Below are positions 47,101 to 59,230 of a stretch of DNA of 64,000 bases, one piece after another. The notes under the pieces were generated by a model. It did not search any database, was not told where the DNA came from, and saw only the letters and a list, made by a program, of their open reading frames with translations. Position 1 is the stretch's first letter. The number at the start of each line of letters is the position of its first letter. The position numbers and the translations under genes were made by a program. The stretch is from Atherinomorus stipes (lineage: Eukaryota; Chordata; Actinopteri; Atheriniformes; Atherinidae), in assembly GCA_023101725.1 (NCBI GenBank), contig JALJCO010007818.1, positions 372,001-436,000 on the forward strand, given 5' to 3'.

Positions 47101-48054
47101 CAAGACAATGCATACAAAAATATAGAAAATCTCCAATGCAACTCATCCCTTCACAGGAAAAACAAAATCTTTTCCGTCTCTTCCTTCCCCGACATCTACC
47201 GCTGAAGGGCCACCTCAGAAACATGCTGCAAGTGTTTTTATTTTCTGGTGTCCTCCATGCAGGAAAGCACAGAACAGCTGCAGCCGATCGTAATGTCAAA
47301 TATCCACCATCATGACGTCTGGGATAACATGAACGACAACATGTCTGAGTGATAGAAAACTAGTACAAGAAAAGCATATCATTTCTGTCATATCATCTGT
47401 GACAAATCCTTTTTTAAACTTTATTTTAAAATACATACTATGTCCTGTCACTTTAAAGACATTCCAGCATTTACTCATAATTATCAGTGACAGGGTTAAA
47501 TAGTTTGGCATACTCAGCAAGCCATGCCCAAAAGGATGCTATTTAGTCTCTTGCAACGTAGGAGGAGGAAGAGTGGTGAGGGCAGGCATCAGGATGCAAT
47601 GTCAGCCTGTCACCTCCCCCCTCGGAGGGAGAAGCTGGGGGGATTACAAGTCGTGCTCCAGACCAGGTCAGCCCGTCGATGTCAGCGCTTGAAAAACATG
47701 CAAAGATAAGTCAGAGTTTGAGTTCTTCAGTGTTCCTGGTGTGTGTCCAGAAAACGGCGAGCATCAGTGGGGGGGCGGCTTCGACGGCTCCGGCTGGCTG
47801 TTTTCACACCGATGAAAGAGATTGTTTGGACGCCTTCGAACAAAGAAGAGTCGACACGTAGAGGAGGAGAAATGCTGCGAGTAAGGCAAAGACAGATGAT
47901 ATCTGAAGCAATCAAACTTCTCAGATGTTGTCATGGAGATGGGGAGCCGTTGCAAAATAAGGAAATATAATTTTAAAAAAGGGGGGGGGGGGGGGGGAGA
48001 AAAGAGGAGGTGCCCCAGGTTGATGGAGGGGTTCGTTGCTGAGGAGGAGAGGAG
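44110..48054 (-). other. fam131a: fam131a 3' UTR or downstream flank
   Basis: No separate gene is seen between 44110 and the fam131a stop. On the minus strand AATAAA-type signals occur at 47425-47420, at about 47236 and at about 44115; the last one (AAATAAAAGATTG) is followed by a T-rich stretch and is a plausible end of a long 3' UTR. A C run (G run on the plus strand, 47981-47997) lies just after the stop. A foldback element (45961-46198) is embedded. Confidence 0.4.
45961..46198. mobile_element. Foldback element with 16-bp tandem units in each arm
   Basis: Left end TCTATCTGCGGCTTGCAA (45961-45978) and right end TTGCGAGCCGCAGATAGA (46181-46198) are inverted repeats with one mismatch. The left arm contains two exact units GTGGGCGTGTCGTAGT (45983-46014). 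The right arm contains several complementary units of ACTACGACACGCCCAC between 46112 and 46175. The central part has GGTTAGGTTTAGGGG. No coding capacity. Confidence 0.85.
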
Positions 48055-48707
48055 TCATTGGATGTTCGGCTCCTCTGCCCTCTCCTCCAGCTCCTCCTCT
48101 TCGTCCTCTTCATCCAGGGAAACGACCCCAGACGAGGCCACGTCGGACACCCTCCTGCGTGGGTCATAGTCAGGAGGGTACTCCACCCCGTTACCCTCCG
48201 CCTCCACCTGGCACACGGTGCTTTCGTAGTCCTTGCAGGGGGTGTCGCCGTCCTCGCCCGGTGACAGGTACGTCTCAGAGTAAGACATGGAGTAGCAAGG
48301 AGAGTCCTGGCCCCCACAGGGCCTGCCGCCACGTCCGCCCCCACCCAGGCTGTGGAAGCCGCAGTCCCCGCCCCCAGGCCCACTCTGCCCCGCCCTCTGA
48401 AGTCGAGCCAGCAGCTCTTCCCCTCCGTGCAGCGCCGACAGGATCTTTGCGGCGAGCTCAGCGGCGTTGCTGTGGGAGTGGGAGCAGCGCTGCCCCCCCA
48501 GGTCGCGGAGCAGAGGGTGCTGCTCGTCGAGGCTGCAAAGGCTGGAGCACAGAGTGTCCGGAGAGCCGGCCGTGGGGGAGGGCTCTCTGCTGCCGCCGCC
48601 CTCTCCGGCACCTCCCCCGCTCTCAGAGCAGGGCCCCCGCAGGCCCAGGTGATGGCAAAGCTGGCTGTGGATCAGGTCCTTCAAGTAGGGAGGGTACGAT
48701 GGCACAT
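48055..48707 (-). CDS. fam131a: FAM131A, terminal coding exon
   Basis: The exon supplies two bases to the split codon and 216 full codons before TGA (48055-48057). It begins VPSYPPYLKDLIHSQLCHHL, has a glycine-rich stretch, then SPDTLCSSLCSLDEQHPLL, AAKILSALHGGEELLARL, SPCYSMSYSETYLSPGEDGD and ends in RRVSDVASSGVVSLDEEDEE with an acidic tail. SPDTLCSSLCSL, ESCLSPAE-like and SDLASSGVVSLDEDE blocks occur at the same places in mammalian FAM131A, so the identity is strong. The molecular function of FAM131A is not established. The acceptor is TCTTCTTGCTCCAG. GC-rich open frames on the plus strand over this exon are shadows. Confidence 0.95.
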
Positions 48708-48784
48708 CTGGAGCAAGAAGAGAGGACATATAAGATGAAACTAAAATCTTATCTGAGGTTTCTCTCTGAGCTTCAGCAACACCA

Positions 48785-48927
48785 CAGACACACACACACG
48801 CCCACACCCACACACACACCCACACCCACACACACCCACACACACCACACACACACACGCCCACCCACGCACACACACACACACACACACAACGCCCACA
48901 CACGCACACACCCACACACACACACAT
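48785..48927. repeat. (CA)n-rich tract, GU in the fam131a transcript
   Basis: Imperfect ACACAC/CCCACAC repeats over about 140 bp. It begins about 80 bp upstream (gene sense) of the terminal fam131a exon, so the intron RNA carries a UG-rich stretch there. Confidence 0.95.
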
Positions 48928-48962
48928 TCCTGCTCATTTAAAAACCCACTGTGGAGACTTTA

Positions 48963-49200
48963 GGGGTGAATTCCAATTCCCCCTCAGCCCTAACCCTTGG
49001 CCATAACCCTTCGTTTTGTGTGTTCATGTGAAGGGGGTAGTGGTGTCTCGATTCTGGTTCAGACCAAATGGGGAGGGGAAGTGGTTGCTCTATCTGGCCG
49101 TCAAAATGGAGATTTTCCAGGGGACACTAGAAAACTAGTGGCATGTGTTATTACCACAATTTCATGCAAAATACGGCCAAATTGGCGAGGAAATTGGCAG
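48963..49200. mobile_element. GGGTGAATTCC-type element, one end (truncated)
   Basis: GGGGTGAATTCCAATTCCCC, flanked on the left by TTA, matches the ends of the copies at 41321 and 59231 and continues with related CCCTAACCCTTGG text. The opposite end is not found, so 49200 is nominal. Confidence 0.45.
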
Positions 49201-49734
49201 TAGCAGCCACCAGGCAGTGAGGACGCTCAACTCCCTCCCCGCCCTGCCCCCACTCGTCACCCCCTTTGACCACTCTTGTGGGAATGCCAAGGGATCAAAA
49301 TCCTTTCTTTAAAAATTTATACATTAAACTTAGTCGTGTCAATCCACCAAGAATACCAACAGGAGAATATTGCAGGGGCTTATGGCGCATTTTGTGGGGG
49401 AAGTACCCAGACATTTGCTGTAGATGTGTTGCTCATTCCACAGAAACACCGTCTTTATGAGTTATACCTTATTTTAAAGTTGACTAATCAGGCTTTGTTG
49501 CATAATAAAACACCAACTGGGATAATAAAAAAGGAGGAACACGAAAACAAAATTTATTCACTCTCTGACTTTCTGTAATAAATTGAATATACTGTATATA
49601 CGCTCAATTTCCGATTGGATTTAACGGGAAAGTGTGCCCAAACCTTTGACTATATACATAAATACATGCATACATACATACATTCATATATATTAGCATT
49701 GTCTTCCCATATATATACATATGGGGAGAAATGA

Positions 49735-50022
<288 letters not shown>

Positions 50023-50127
50023 GGACAATGAGACAATGAGTCATTTTACATCACAGATAAACAATCTATTGAAGGTCAAAGAAGTGGGTTTTACAGTATC
50101 AGTGACTCAGCTCAGATTTCATGAACA

Positions 50128-50156
<29 letters not shown>
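50128..50156. repeat. (CA)n microsatellite
   Basis: About 14 perfect CA units in the last fam131a intron; UG in the gene-sense RNA. Confidence 0.95.
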
Positions 50157-50159
<3 letters not shown>

Positions 50160-50609
50160 TGGTACGCGTGAAATCTCTCTGACTAAATGGCCTCTGCCAG
50201 AAGGTAAAAACGGAGAGAATATATGAAGACAGAGGAGCCCCCACCGCAAGCTGAATGTTATTAGCTGCAGTTCAGGTTATAGGTGGCTGCGTGTAATCAA
50301 GTTGAAAGTTGTGGCACATACATACACACACACACGTGCACACCGACACACTGCTGGAAACAAATACACTGTGTTTTTTTATAACCCACTCACACACTAT
50401 CCTCACAAAGGCTCTGTCTCTGCAGCAAAGGAAATGATATTAAACTTGCAGGAGGGATATCAAATTGCGCAGAGGAACAAAAAAATGTCTTGAGAGGATG
50501 AAAACTAGGGCACTGGGACAGGGAAGGATGCAGAGAGAGGGAGGGGGGATGGATGAGGAGGAGGGTGTGTAATGGGTGTGTATGAATCAATAAATGAGAT
50601 TTAGCTGTT

Positions 50610-50630
50610 GTGTGTGTGTGTGTGTGTGTT
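50610..50630. repeat. (TG)n microsatellite abutting a donor site
   Basis: About 10 TG units on the plus strand. In gene sense the donor reads G|GTAAACACACACACAC, so the CA repeat begins at intron base 5. Confidence 0.95.
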
Positions 50631-50633
50631 TAC

Positions 50634-50765
50634 CTGTGCTCTGTGTGGTGGGCTCGTTGGCAGGCAGAAAATCTTCATCATATGAGTCATCGTTTGACTC
50701 GTCGCCATCCACTGAGGACCAGGCCCTCAGCTTTGCCTCCGCGATGGCAAACTGCTCCGCCACAC
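50634..50765 (-). CDS. fam131a: FAM131A, penultimate coding exon
   Basis: This 132-nt exon completes the codon split at the previous exon and encodes [20 protein letters not shown], then [12 protein letters not shown] and a TTQST end. The block E-QFAI-E-x-L-AWSS-DG is conserved across FAM131A, B and C, and the DDSYDEDF segment is the FAM131A version. Acceptor TGTGTGTTTGCAG, donor GTAAAC. Both borders are phase 1, so its loss would leave the frame intact. Confidence 0.95.
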
Positions 50766-51379
50766 CTGCAAACACACACATTACGCGCATGTGAGCTGCA
50801 TATGCACACAAGCAGTTATGTGGTCGGCATGGCAACAAGGAGTCTTTGGGTAGCGCCGTGCCTCCACACCGTGTGCCTGCATTTTGATTGACAGGTCTGA
50901 GCAGAGCGTGGACTGGACCCAGACAGCGTTCTCATTACAGTCCATGTTCTCCAGCTGCTTGGCTGCGGCGCTCAAGATGGACGCTGCTCAGAGTTCGTGT
51001 TGATGTGGAAGATGAAAATCAGATGGGAGAAGAACGCAGAGGAAGCGCAGCTTCAATCTCAAAAAGTGAAGAGAACAGAATGTTTGGGACATAGTTTGGT
51101 CAAACTACACCAAAAAATCAAGCTCCACAAGGAATGTCTCCTTCAATTTATCTTAGTTTTTGTCCTTTAATATGACTTTCTCTGTCAGTATTTATTTATT
51201 AATTGATTGGAATCCCAACCAATTTCAATTTCAGTCTATTTTGTGTTTTAGTGCTGTTTTTGTTTCAGGTTGTTTTTTCCTATATTTTATTTTATCTTTA
51301 AAATGTTGCTCCAAAACATATTATTATCATTATTATTATTATTATTGACACAACTTATGATGTGTTAGTCAGTTGATGA

Positions 51380-51760
51380 GTTCACTAAAAGAAAAATACT
51401 TCATTGATTGTTGTATCAGTGATTATATTTCTCAGTTGAAAAGCACTGGGAGAGCGCAGACCTCCATGAAGCAGCTCGACGCCATTATTTTTGTGTGTTC
51501 TGAATCATATCCAGAATTTTCTCTGGATCCGGATCAACTTTTGAAACATTGTAGAACTCACTGAGATCCTTTCTTTTCATTTTTACCAAACACTCAGGGC
51601 ATTTGTATGGAGATATACAAAAATGTCCAAATTTGGCCTATCTCACAAGGATAAAGAATCCTTAAAAAAAATTTCCTGAATCCAGAAGGTGATCCGGACC
51701 ACCACCAAGATTTAATGGGTTCAAAAACAAAAAGTTTTGGTGATTTAAATGTCTTCGTTT
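51380..51760. repeat. Dispersed repeat, copy A
   Basis: The blocks AAAAGCACTGGGAGAGCGCA, ACTCACTGAGATCCTTTCTT and GGTGATCCGGACCACCACCA match 63470-63970. Copy A lacks the final part with GACAGACAAACAAACC and TGGCAGAGGTAATA. It is a known type of fish interspersed repeat; the class is not assigned. Confidence 0.6.
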
Positions 51761-52183
51761 TTCAAGTAATCACAGAAAAATGTGGTCATTTGCCTTTAAA
51801 TAAAAGCAGCAAAAGAAACAATTCCATTGAAACAGCAAAGTGCATCCCTTGAAAATTTTTTGAACAGACCTGTGGTTTAATCTGCAAAGATCTTTGTGGA
51901 GTCAAATGTTTCTAAAATACCAAATGATATTTCGATCATATGTATCATTGTTGCTGTATGCAGCACAGTACACTCGTGTGTGTGCAGCATTGCTTCTTGC
52001 ATGTTAGAATTTTGGTCCAACCGCTGAGCTGTTAATCTTAGCATGCTTGGGGTCATATGAAAACTGTTTTACTTAGTGATGCACAATATGAAAACTAAAC
52101 ACTGCCTATGTATTGGTTAATTATATTGAAAACTGTTTTATTGACAATTTAATCTGTCTGCATTTCCTGTTTCCAGGAGCTTT

Positions 52184-52727
52184 TTAAAGGTACAGTATGT
52201 AAGAATTACATACAGTACATCTGGTGGTAAAGATGGGTGTTTGAAAGAAAAGATCTTTTCTTTCAAATGACTTCGAAAATGACTCCAAGTACTGTTGTGA
52301 ATGTATGGTGGCCGTTAGTGGCCAAAATTCTCCCAGACGCAAAGATGTTTTTGTCTGTGTGTTGATCCAGTGGTCTCAGGTGTAGCTATGACTGTGCAAT
52401 GAGTGAGTACTTTTAATGTCTTTTAAGGCATTACTGATCCCAAACAATGCTCTAACCCCCATTATACAAAGCTGGTACAGCAGTTTTAAAGCTCAGAGAG
52501 TTCTTACTTCACCCACATTTTGTCCATTTAGGGATTCCGTAGTGAAAATGGCGGCACCTTGCAGCAAGTACAAATAAATGACTCTTTCTAAGAAAATAAA
52601 CATATAACAGCTACGGTATTTTAGTGAAGCAATTACACATCAATAGAAACACAGTTCTGAATTATATTAAATTTCTCTCCCACTGACTTTGATTTTTTTT
52701 TTTTTTTTTTACATACTGTACCTTTAA
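52184..52727 (+). mobile_element. TTAA-bounded non-autonomous DNA element, copy 3 of 3 (full length)
   Basis: Ends TTAAAGGTACAGTATGTAAG and TTACATACTGTACCTTTAA are 17-bp perfect inverted repeats bounded by TTAA. The 544-bp body matches 15338-15889. It lies in the large fam131a intron. Confidence 0.85.
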
Positions 52728-54512
52728 GTTCTGGCAAGGGACAATAGATGGAACCTATTTTTTTGGCTGAATCTGTCATATTTAGAAGTTTTTCTTTGCT
52801 TTCATATGCTCTGGGTCTATCACATAAACAAATAAATTGTGAAAAAATGTCAACCAATATCATGTCAATAGGCCAATATCAATACTTAGTTATAAAGCCG
52901 GTATCAGCTGATATCTATATCGTCACTGTCACTTGTTTTGTGTCTGAGGTTTTGCTTTTGTCCTCATGATCTGTAGCAGTCTGACAGTGTTGTCCCAGAC
53001 TGATGAACAGTCGCTCCAGAAAGCACATGAAACAGCCATAATCTGTATTTCAGCTGTAACATAATTAACTCTAATCAATCACTGCCTATCTAATCTAATC
53101 TTCCTCAACCTAACAACATTTTGGAAACAACAGACAACTATTTTTCCCAATGTTTACGTAAAACGTGTGTGACTCAGCAAGCGTCGTAACCAGTAAGCAA
53201 TAAGATCTCTGATCTCCAGTCAGACAGTGAATCCATCTGTCATTTCCTCTGTAACCCCCCACCACCGTCACCTTTTCATCCATCTGCTTCCTACCCCTCC
53301 CTGTTCTTAGTGCAACACCTCTCTTCCAATCGTCTCTCAATAACATTCTCTATCGACTCACCTGACTCTCCTCATTCCTGCTGGTCGCTGTATTTTCACC
53401 CTGCAATCTTGAAGCTCTGTCCCCTCCTTTTCATTTTGATTTCTCTCTCCTCGCTTTCCTCCTCTGTATGTCTCTCTCTCTCTCTCTCTCTGTGGTCAAT
53501 GCTCAGTATTCATGTGTTGTCTCCCACAGAGGGAGAGATCGATCTTCTCATTCATCTTTCTCTGCATCTGGGCCCTGAACTCTTCTCACAAACGCTGGCA
53601 CATCCTCTTGCAGATGAAATTGTTCAGCCTGCTCTTTAGTTCTCCCTTGAAAGTCCTTTTTAATTCTTTCAGCAGAGGAAGAAAGACAGCATTCACCTGA
53701 TGCTAACATACTTTTTAATGTCACTGACCCACATACAGCAGCACACAAGGAGGCCCATTATGGAGAACAGAGCACACCAACAGATCTTTGTTCCTGTGAG
53801 TGTGTCTCTAAAATGATGCAGCAACATGTGGGAGGTAGCCTACTTTCAGCCCTTTTGTAATGCTACTTTATACAACATAAATGAGCAGCTTTCTGCACTG
53901 AGGCTGCAGATCACAGATCAGTTTTAAAGCCTCTCGTTCCTCGTCTTGGTAACGGTTGTCAGTGATGCTCAACTTTCACACACGTCAACATCAGCTTGAT
54001 GTCTGACAGCAGACGAAAATCTGCACGTTTTTATAGGAGTCTCAACAAAGAGGGTGTAGTGGTTTACTGAGAGGATGAAGGAGCTGATGGACAGGTTTTA
54101 AAGTTCTCTGATTGGATCATCTATTATGATTAAAGGCAGAGAGAAGGAGACATGAGGTTGGGGTTTATTCTTCAGAAAGCTCCCCAACCCTTAACCTGGT
54201 ACCTGTGGAAGAGAAATGAAACGGGATATGAACACGGACAAGAAAGAACTGAGAGGGGGAAAAGGAAGCAGGATAAAGAGGAAGATAGAGGATGGATAAA
54301 TGGATGGGCAAAAAATGGGAAAGGACAGATAAAGAAATGAAGGAGGGAACTGGGTTACAGGTTAACTTTGATTTGGGAGCTGGCATATATGAGTTTCTAA
54401 TTAAAAGTGACCCCTTCCATGTGATCCATGTGATCCATTCAGATAATTATAATAATTATAATAATACACAATTGTATTTTGTATAAGTAGCTATGTTTAA
54501 CATAGCTACATA

Positions 54513-54549
<37 letters not shown>

Positions 54550-54565
54550 CAAGTCATTACATAAC
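52728..54565. other. fam131a intron, no gene recognised
   Basis: The stretch includes a TCTCTC run at 53469-53490, a TA run at 54518-54546 and a purine-rich segment at 54240-54340. No exon-like frame. Confidence 0.4.
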
Positions 54566-55469
54566 TACACTGCCCGGCCAAAAAAAAAAAAAGTCGCCAA
54601 CAAAAAAAAAGGTCAAACATTTAACATTTCGTTGGACCACCTTTAGCTTTGATTGCAGCAGCATTCGCTGTGTTTCCAGAAGCTTCTACAGTGTCACCAG
54701 ATTTATTTGCATCCTGTTGCATCAATTTCTCACCAAGATCTTGATGATGATTGTAGAGTCTGACCACAGTACATCCCAAAGATTCTCAATGGGGTTCAAG
54801 TCTGGACTCTGTGGTGGCCAATCCATGTGTGAAAATGATGTCTGATGATCCCTGAACCATCTTTCACAATCTGAGCCCGATAAATTCTGGCACGGTCATC
54901 TTGGAATATGGCCGTGCCATCAGGAAAGAAACATCCATTGATGGAATAACCTGGTCATTCAGTATATTCAGGTATCAGCTGACCTCATTATCTGAGCTCA
55001 TGCTGTTGCTGAACCTGGACCTGAGCAACTGCAGCAACCCCAGATCATCACACCGCCCCCACAGGCTCATACAGTAGCACTAGGCATGATGCTGCATCAC
55101 TTCATCTGCCTTTCCGGCCACATTTCTTCCTGGAAGACGATGGTCCACTATCCTTCCAGTTTTTCATAATGCGTTGGACTGTTCTGAACCCAGTTTTAGT
55201 AGTTTCTGCATCTCCTTAGATGTTTTCACCTCTTGATGCCAATGATTTGACCCTTCTCAGACAGACTAACGTCTTTTCCAAGACCACGGATGTGTCTTTC
55301 CACATGGTTGTTTAGGAAATGAGAAGCAACTCATTGCACCAGTTGGGGTGAAATAACTTGTTGCCAGCTGAAAGATAATCACCCATGCAGTAATTATCCA
55401 ATAGGAGGCTCGTACCTATTTGCTTAGTTAAATCCAGGTGGCGACTTTTTTTTTTGGCCAGGCAGTGTA
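54566..55469 (-). mobile_element. Tc1-like transposon, degenerate
   Basis: The ends TACACTGCCCGGCCAAAAA and TTTTTTTGGCCAGGCAGTGTA are inverted repeats that continue as GTCGCCA/TGGCGAC. About 900 bp, shorter than a full Tc1 element (about 1.2-1.6 kb), so internal deletion is likely. Minus-strand remnants include the 'GGACTCTGTGGTGGCCAATC' segment typical of the [12 protein letters not shown] region read from the other strand. No intact transposase. Confidence 0.8.
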
Positions 55470-56615
55470 TATTGCCAAAAGTATTCGCTCACGTGCCTTG
55501 AGTCGCATATGAGCTTAAGTGGCATTACATTCCTAATTCATGGGGTTCTATATGACGTTGGTACACCTTTGCAGCTAGAACAGCTTCAACTCTTCTGGGA
55601 AGGCTGTCCACAAGGTTTAGGAGTGTGCACATTGAGTGTTGGTGGTCACACTGATGTTGGACGAGAAGGCCTGGCTCTCAGTCTCCGCTATAATTCATCA
55701 CAAAGGTGTTTTGTCAGGTTGAGGTCAGGACTCTGTGCAGGCCAGTCAAGTTCATCCACACCAGACTTTGCATCCATGTTTTTATGGACCTGCTTTGTGC
55801 ACTGGTGCACAGTCATGTTGGAAGAGGAAGGGGGCAGCTCCAAACTGTTCCCACGGAGTTGGGAGCATGGAATTGTCAAAAAAAAATTGTCTCTTGGGAT
55901 GCTGAAGCATTCAAAGTTCCTTTAACTAGAACTAAGGGGCCAAGCCAGCTTCTGAGAAACAACCTCACACCATAATCCCCCTTCCACCAAACTTTACACT
56001 TGGCACAAAGCAGTCAGACGAGTACCGTTGTCCTGGCAACCTCCAAACCCAGACACATCCATTAGATTGCCAGATGGAGAAGCGTGATTCTTCACTCCAG
56101 AGAACGCTTCCACTGCTCTAGAGTCCAGTGGCGGCTGCTTTACACCACTGCATCCAACACTTTGTATTGCACTTGGCGATGTATGGATGGATGCAGCTGC
56201 TCCACCATGGACACCCATTCCATGAAGCTCTCTGCGCACTGTTCTTGAGCTGATCTGAAGGCCACATGAAGTTTGGAGGTCTGTCGTGATTGACTATGCA
56301 GAAAGTTGGTGACCTCTTCATACTATGCGCTTCAGCATCTGTTGACCCGCTCCATCAGTCTCCGTGGCCGACCACTTCATGGCTGAGTTGCTGTTGTTCA
56401 CAAACACTTCCATTTTCTTATAATACAGCTGACAGTTGACTGTGGAATATCTAAGAGTGAGGAAGTAAGGATTTGTTGCACAGGTGGCGTCCTATCACAG
56501 TTCCACGCTGGAATTCACTGAGCTCCTGAGAGCGACCCATTCCTTCACAAATGTTTATAAAAACAGTCTGCATGGCTAACTGCTTCATTTTATACACATG
56601 TGGCCATGGAAGGGG
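55470..56615 (-). mobile_element. Tc1-like transposon of a second family, right end lost
   Basis: The left end TATTGCCAAAAGTATTCGCT follows the preceding element directly. On the minus strand 'NMTVHQCTKQVHKNMDAKSG' and WPAQSPDLN are the transposase block with the second acidic residue, then the third region. Other landmarks on the plus strand are TCTGGGAAGGCTGTCCACAA and GAATTCACTGAGCTCCTGAG. The terminal inverted repeat is not seen on the right; sequence similarity stops after GTGGCCATGGAAGG. Several frameshifts are present. Confidence 0.82.
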
Positions 56616-58439
56616 TGGGAACTCAGAAAAGTGTATACTTCTTCCTACTCCTTTTTTTTTATCTTGTTAATAATATAATTTGATTATAAAACAGTATTAT
56701 TATTTTTCTTTAGGATCTTTTAAATTGTTCTTTTTTGTCTTGATATATATTTTCTTTTTCTCTTTTTTATTTGTTCAAAATAAATTTTCATTCATTCATT
56801 CATACAGTACAATTACTGGACATACATACACACTCACTTCACAGACCTTCAGTTTATACACTAACTGACATTCACATAGTGTGTCCAGTCACCGCAGCAA
56901 CAGCATCATCAGGCTACAAGGAGAACCTGACAACAATGAACAGAGTCAGCACAACCAGCAGCTCCCTGATGAAGTGGGCGCACATTGATGATGCGAGCTG
57001 CAGAGACAGCGTTTAGATAAGAACACTTGGAATTGTGAGGAGCATCTGTGTTACTGAGTCATTTACAAGCCAGATACAGTAGTCTGGCGCTGTGGAGGTC
57101 AGGTTCAAGCTAGTGTGCATGAGCACTCATAGTTAAGTGCTGTACTGCCGATGAATCAGTATCTTTAAATCGTCTTATCAGTTGCATTTCATGGCAACAA
57201 ATCACATGACGGCATTGTGAGCAGATAACTTCTGTAAACAGCTATTATCAAAGAGGGAAGAAATGGGCAGAACGAGGAGGCACAGAGGAAAATCGCTCAG
57301 TCATGGTGGCAGTAGCCAGGGGCAAAACCTTACTGTGCAAATTAACCTTGAAAGTCTGCATTGCAGGGGGTGAGCCAGCCAGCGAACTGATGGAGAACAG
57401 GCAGCAGGGACAGAGTGAAAAACACTGAAAAATTGGTATTACAGAGACGGAGGATAGAGAGGAACATTGGGGGGGAGGGGGGGTGGACAGAAGGGAAAAC
57501 CAAAGAGGAGGTGAGGTGGTAACAGATGGAGGACACAGATGAGTCTGAGGTGAAGAACAAACCCTCAAATGTAGATCTGTGGAGGAGAGCTCAAGCCACT
57601 GAAGAAGTTATCTCTGATGTGTTCAGGCTCAGTGAGGTCAGGTTGCAATGATGGTGAGCTTTGATTTATTTCTTTGTAAAGGGACAGTTCGCCTGTTTTA
57701 CATCATCTGTCAGCTTATTGGATATAAAAATGTTGTATATCTCCTGGAGGTGCTTTCTCAATTTGTGCAAATAAACACTATAGTCACATCTGAATGACTT
57801 CATCTGCATCAGATTGCATCATGGGAAATGTAGGATACAGTCTCTCTCTCTCTCTCTCTCTCTCGCAGCACAGTCACCTCACTGCCACTTTAATACTGTG
57901 GTTCTCTTTGCTGAGACCTGACGCCAACTCTTCCCTCCGAATGTGATCAGTCCAGTAAATACTAATCAGATTACAGTTCCCTCTATATGACAGAAGCCTT
58001 TTTTTTCCACATATGTTGCATCTTAACAGGTAAATTGAAAACAAACGTCGTTCCCCTTTTTGGAAATTCCTACACATCGAGAGAGGTGGATCAGTGCCTA
58101 ATCAGTGTGTGCTATGTGTGTGTAAAGCATGTTAAGTCATTTATTGTATCTTTATTGTATCATACGTAGACATAGTAAATTTAGTAATTATTACGTCTCA
58201 TAATTTATTACATCTTCATTGTTTATATATTTGTATACATATGTACGTGCACAGTATATTTCCTTTTCATTTATACAGTATACCATTTAATATATACATA
58301 AATATATAAATTTATTTGTATCTTTTTTAATGTTTTTTTTTATCTATATTTCTTTACCAACCCATACATAACGGCCTTAGATGCTGTTGAATACGCCAAC
58401 ATTTTCTCTCTTTTCTTTTTGTATTCTTTCACTCTTATT
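56616..58439. other. fam131a intron, no gene recognised
   Basis: T-rich segment at 56645-56790, a CT run at 57841-57864, otherwise unclassified. No exon-like frame. Confidence 0.4.
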
Positions 58440-58530
58440 CATTTGTCATGTGACCAAGTGTCTGGAACCTCAATTTCCCTGAAGGAACTTCCTAACGGGA
58501 TAAATAAAGTTGTCTGAAGTCTGTCCTTGT
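58440..58530 (+). mobile_element. LINE/SINE 3' tail
   Basis: AATTTCCCTGAAGGAACTTC then CTAACGGGATAAATAAAGTT is a diverged form of the AATTTCCC...GGGAT-AATAAAGT tail that also appears at about 20600, 21628 and 28803. Confidence 0.55.
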
Positions 58531-59230
58531 GTGAAACTGGCTGCATGTTGTGCATGGACTCTCTCTAAGCTGATACATCAGTAGACGTTAGTAGTTAGTT
58601 GTGAGTTTGTCTTGTTAATATTATGCTTTAAGTTTAGTTTTATACATTTTACTTCTCTTCAGGGGATTTTATAGTTGATTTTTGTGTAAATTATGCATTT
58701 TTTGGGATAAATTAAACCCAGTTTTTTCAGAAATGACCGTATCTAACCAGCTTGGCTCATTACAAATCAGTTGCATCACAGTTAGAGCGGTGTGTTTCAC
58801 CGTGCTGGCTCTGTTAGAGACTATTTTGCAGCTTCCTTTGGCGGCTCAGAGGAGTATCAGCTTCCAACCCCATACTGCTGCTGTACTTTCACACATGAAC
58901 GTTATATCCCTGATTTATCTTAGAAAAAAACAACTGTACAAGCGATTCATTTTCCTCATCAAGATGAAATCTCTCACGGGGTGGCGTGCTGCTGGAGGCA
59001 GTGTCTTTCAAGAGGGTGTGGGACAGGCTTCCAGACTGCAGTGTCCTTGGGAGACCCCGTGCCTCCCAATGTGCCCATTGGGGTATGAACATGTGTGTGA
59101 TTGTGTGTGCAAGGGGAGAGGTGATAAGTATGTAGTGTAAAGGGTTGGGGAAGATAGGAAAGGGAAAAAAAATAAAAAATATACCATCTACCACACCACA
59201 TGGTAATAATAATAATAAACTGAGCATTTA

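Noticed and set aside
48036..48941. Long plus-strand open frame of about 300 codons
   Set aside because: It is the GC-rich antisense of the fam131a terminal exon and runs into a CA repeat; no homology, proline/arginine-rich by codon bias only.
55509..55925. Plus-strand open frame of 138 codons
   Set aside because: Antisense shadow of a Tc1-like transposase remnant read on the minus strand.
58682..59140. Plus-strand open frame of 152 codons
   Set aside because: No recognisable domain, no splice or promoter context, lies in the fam131a intron; open frames of this size are expected by chance in 64 kb.
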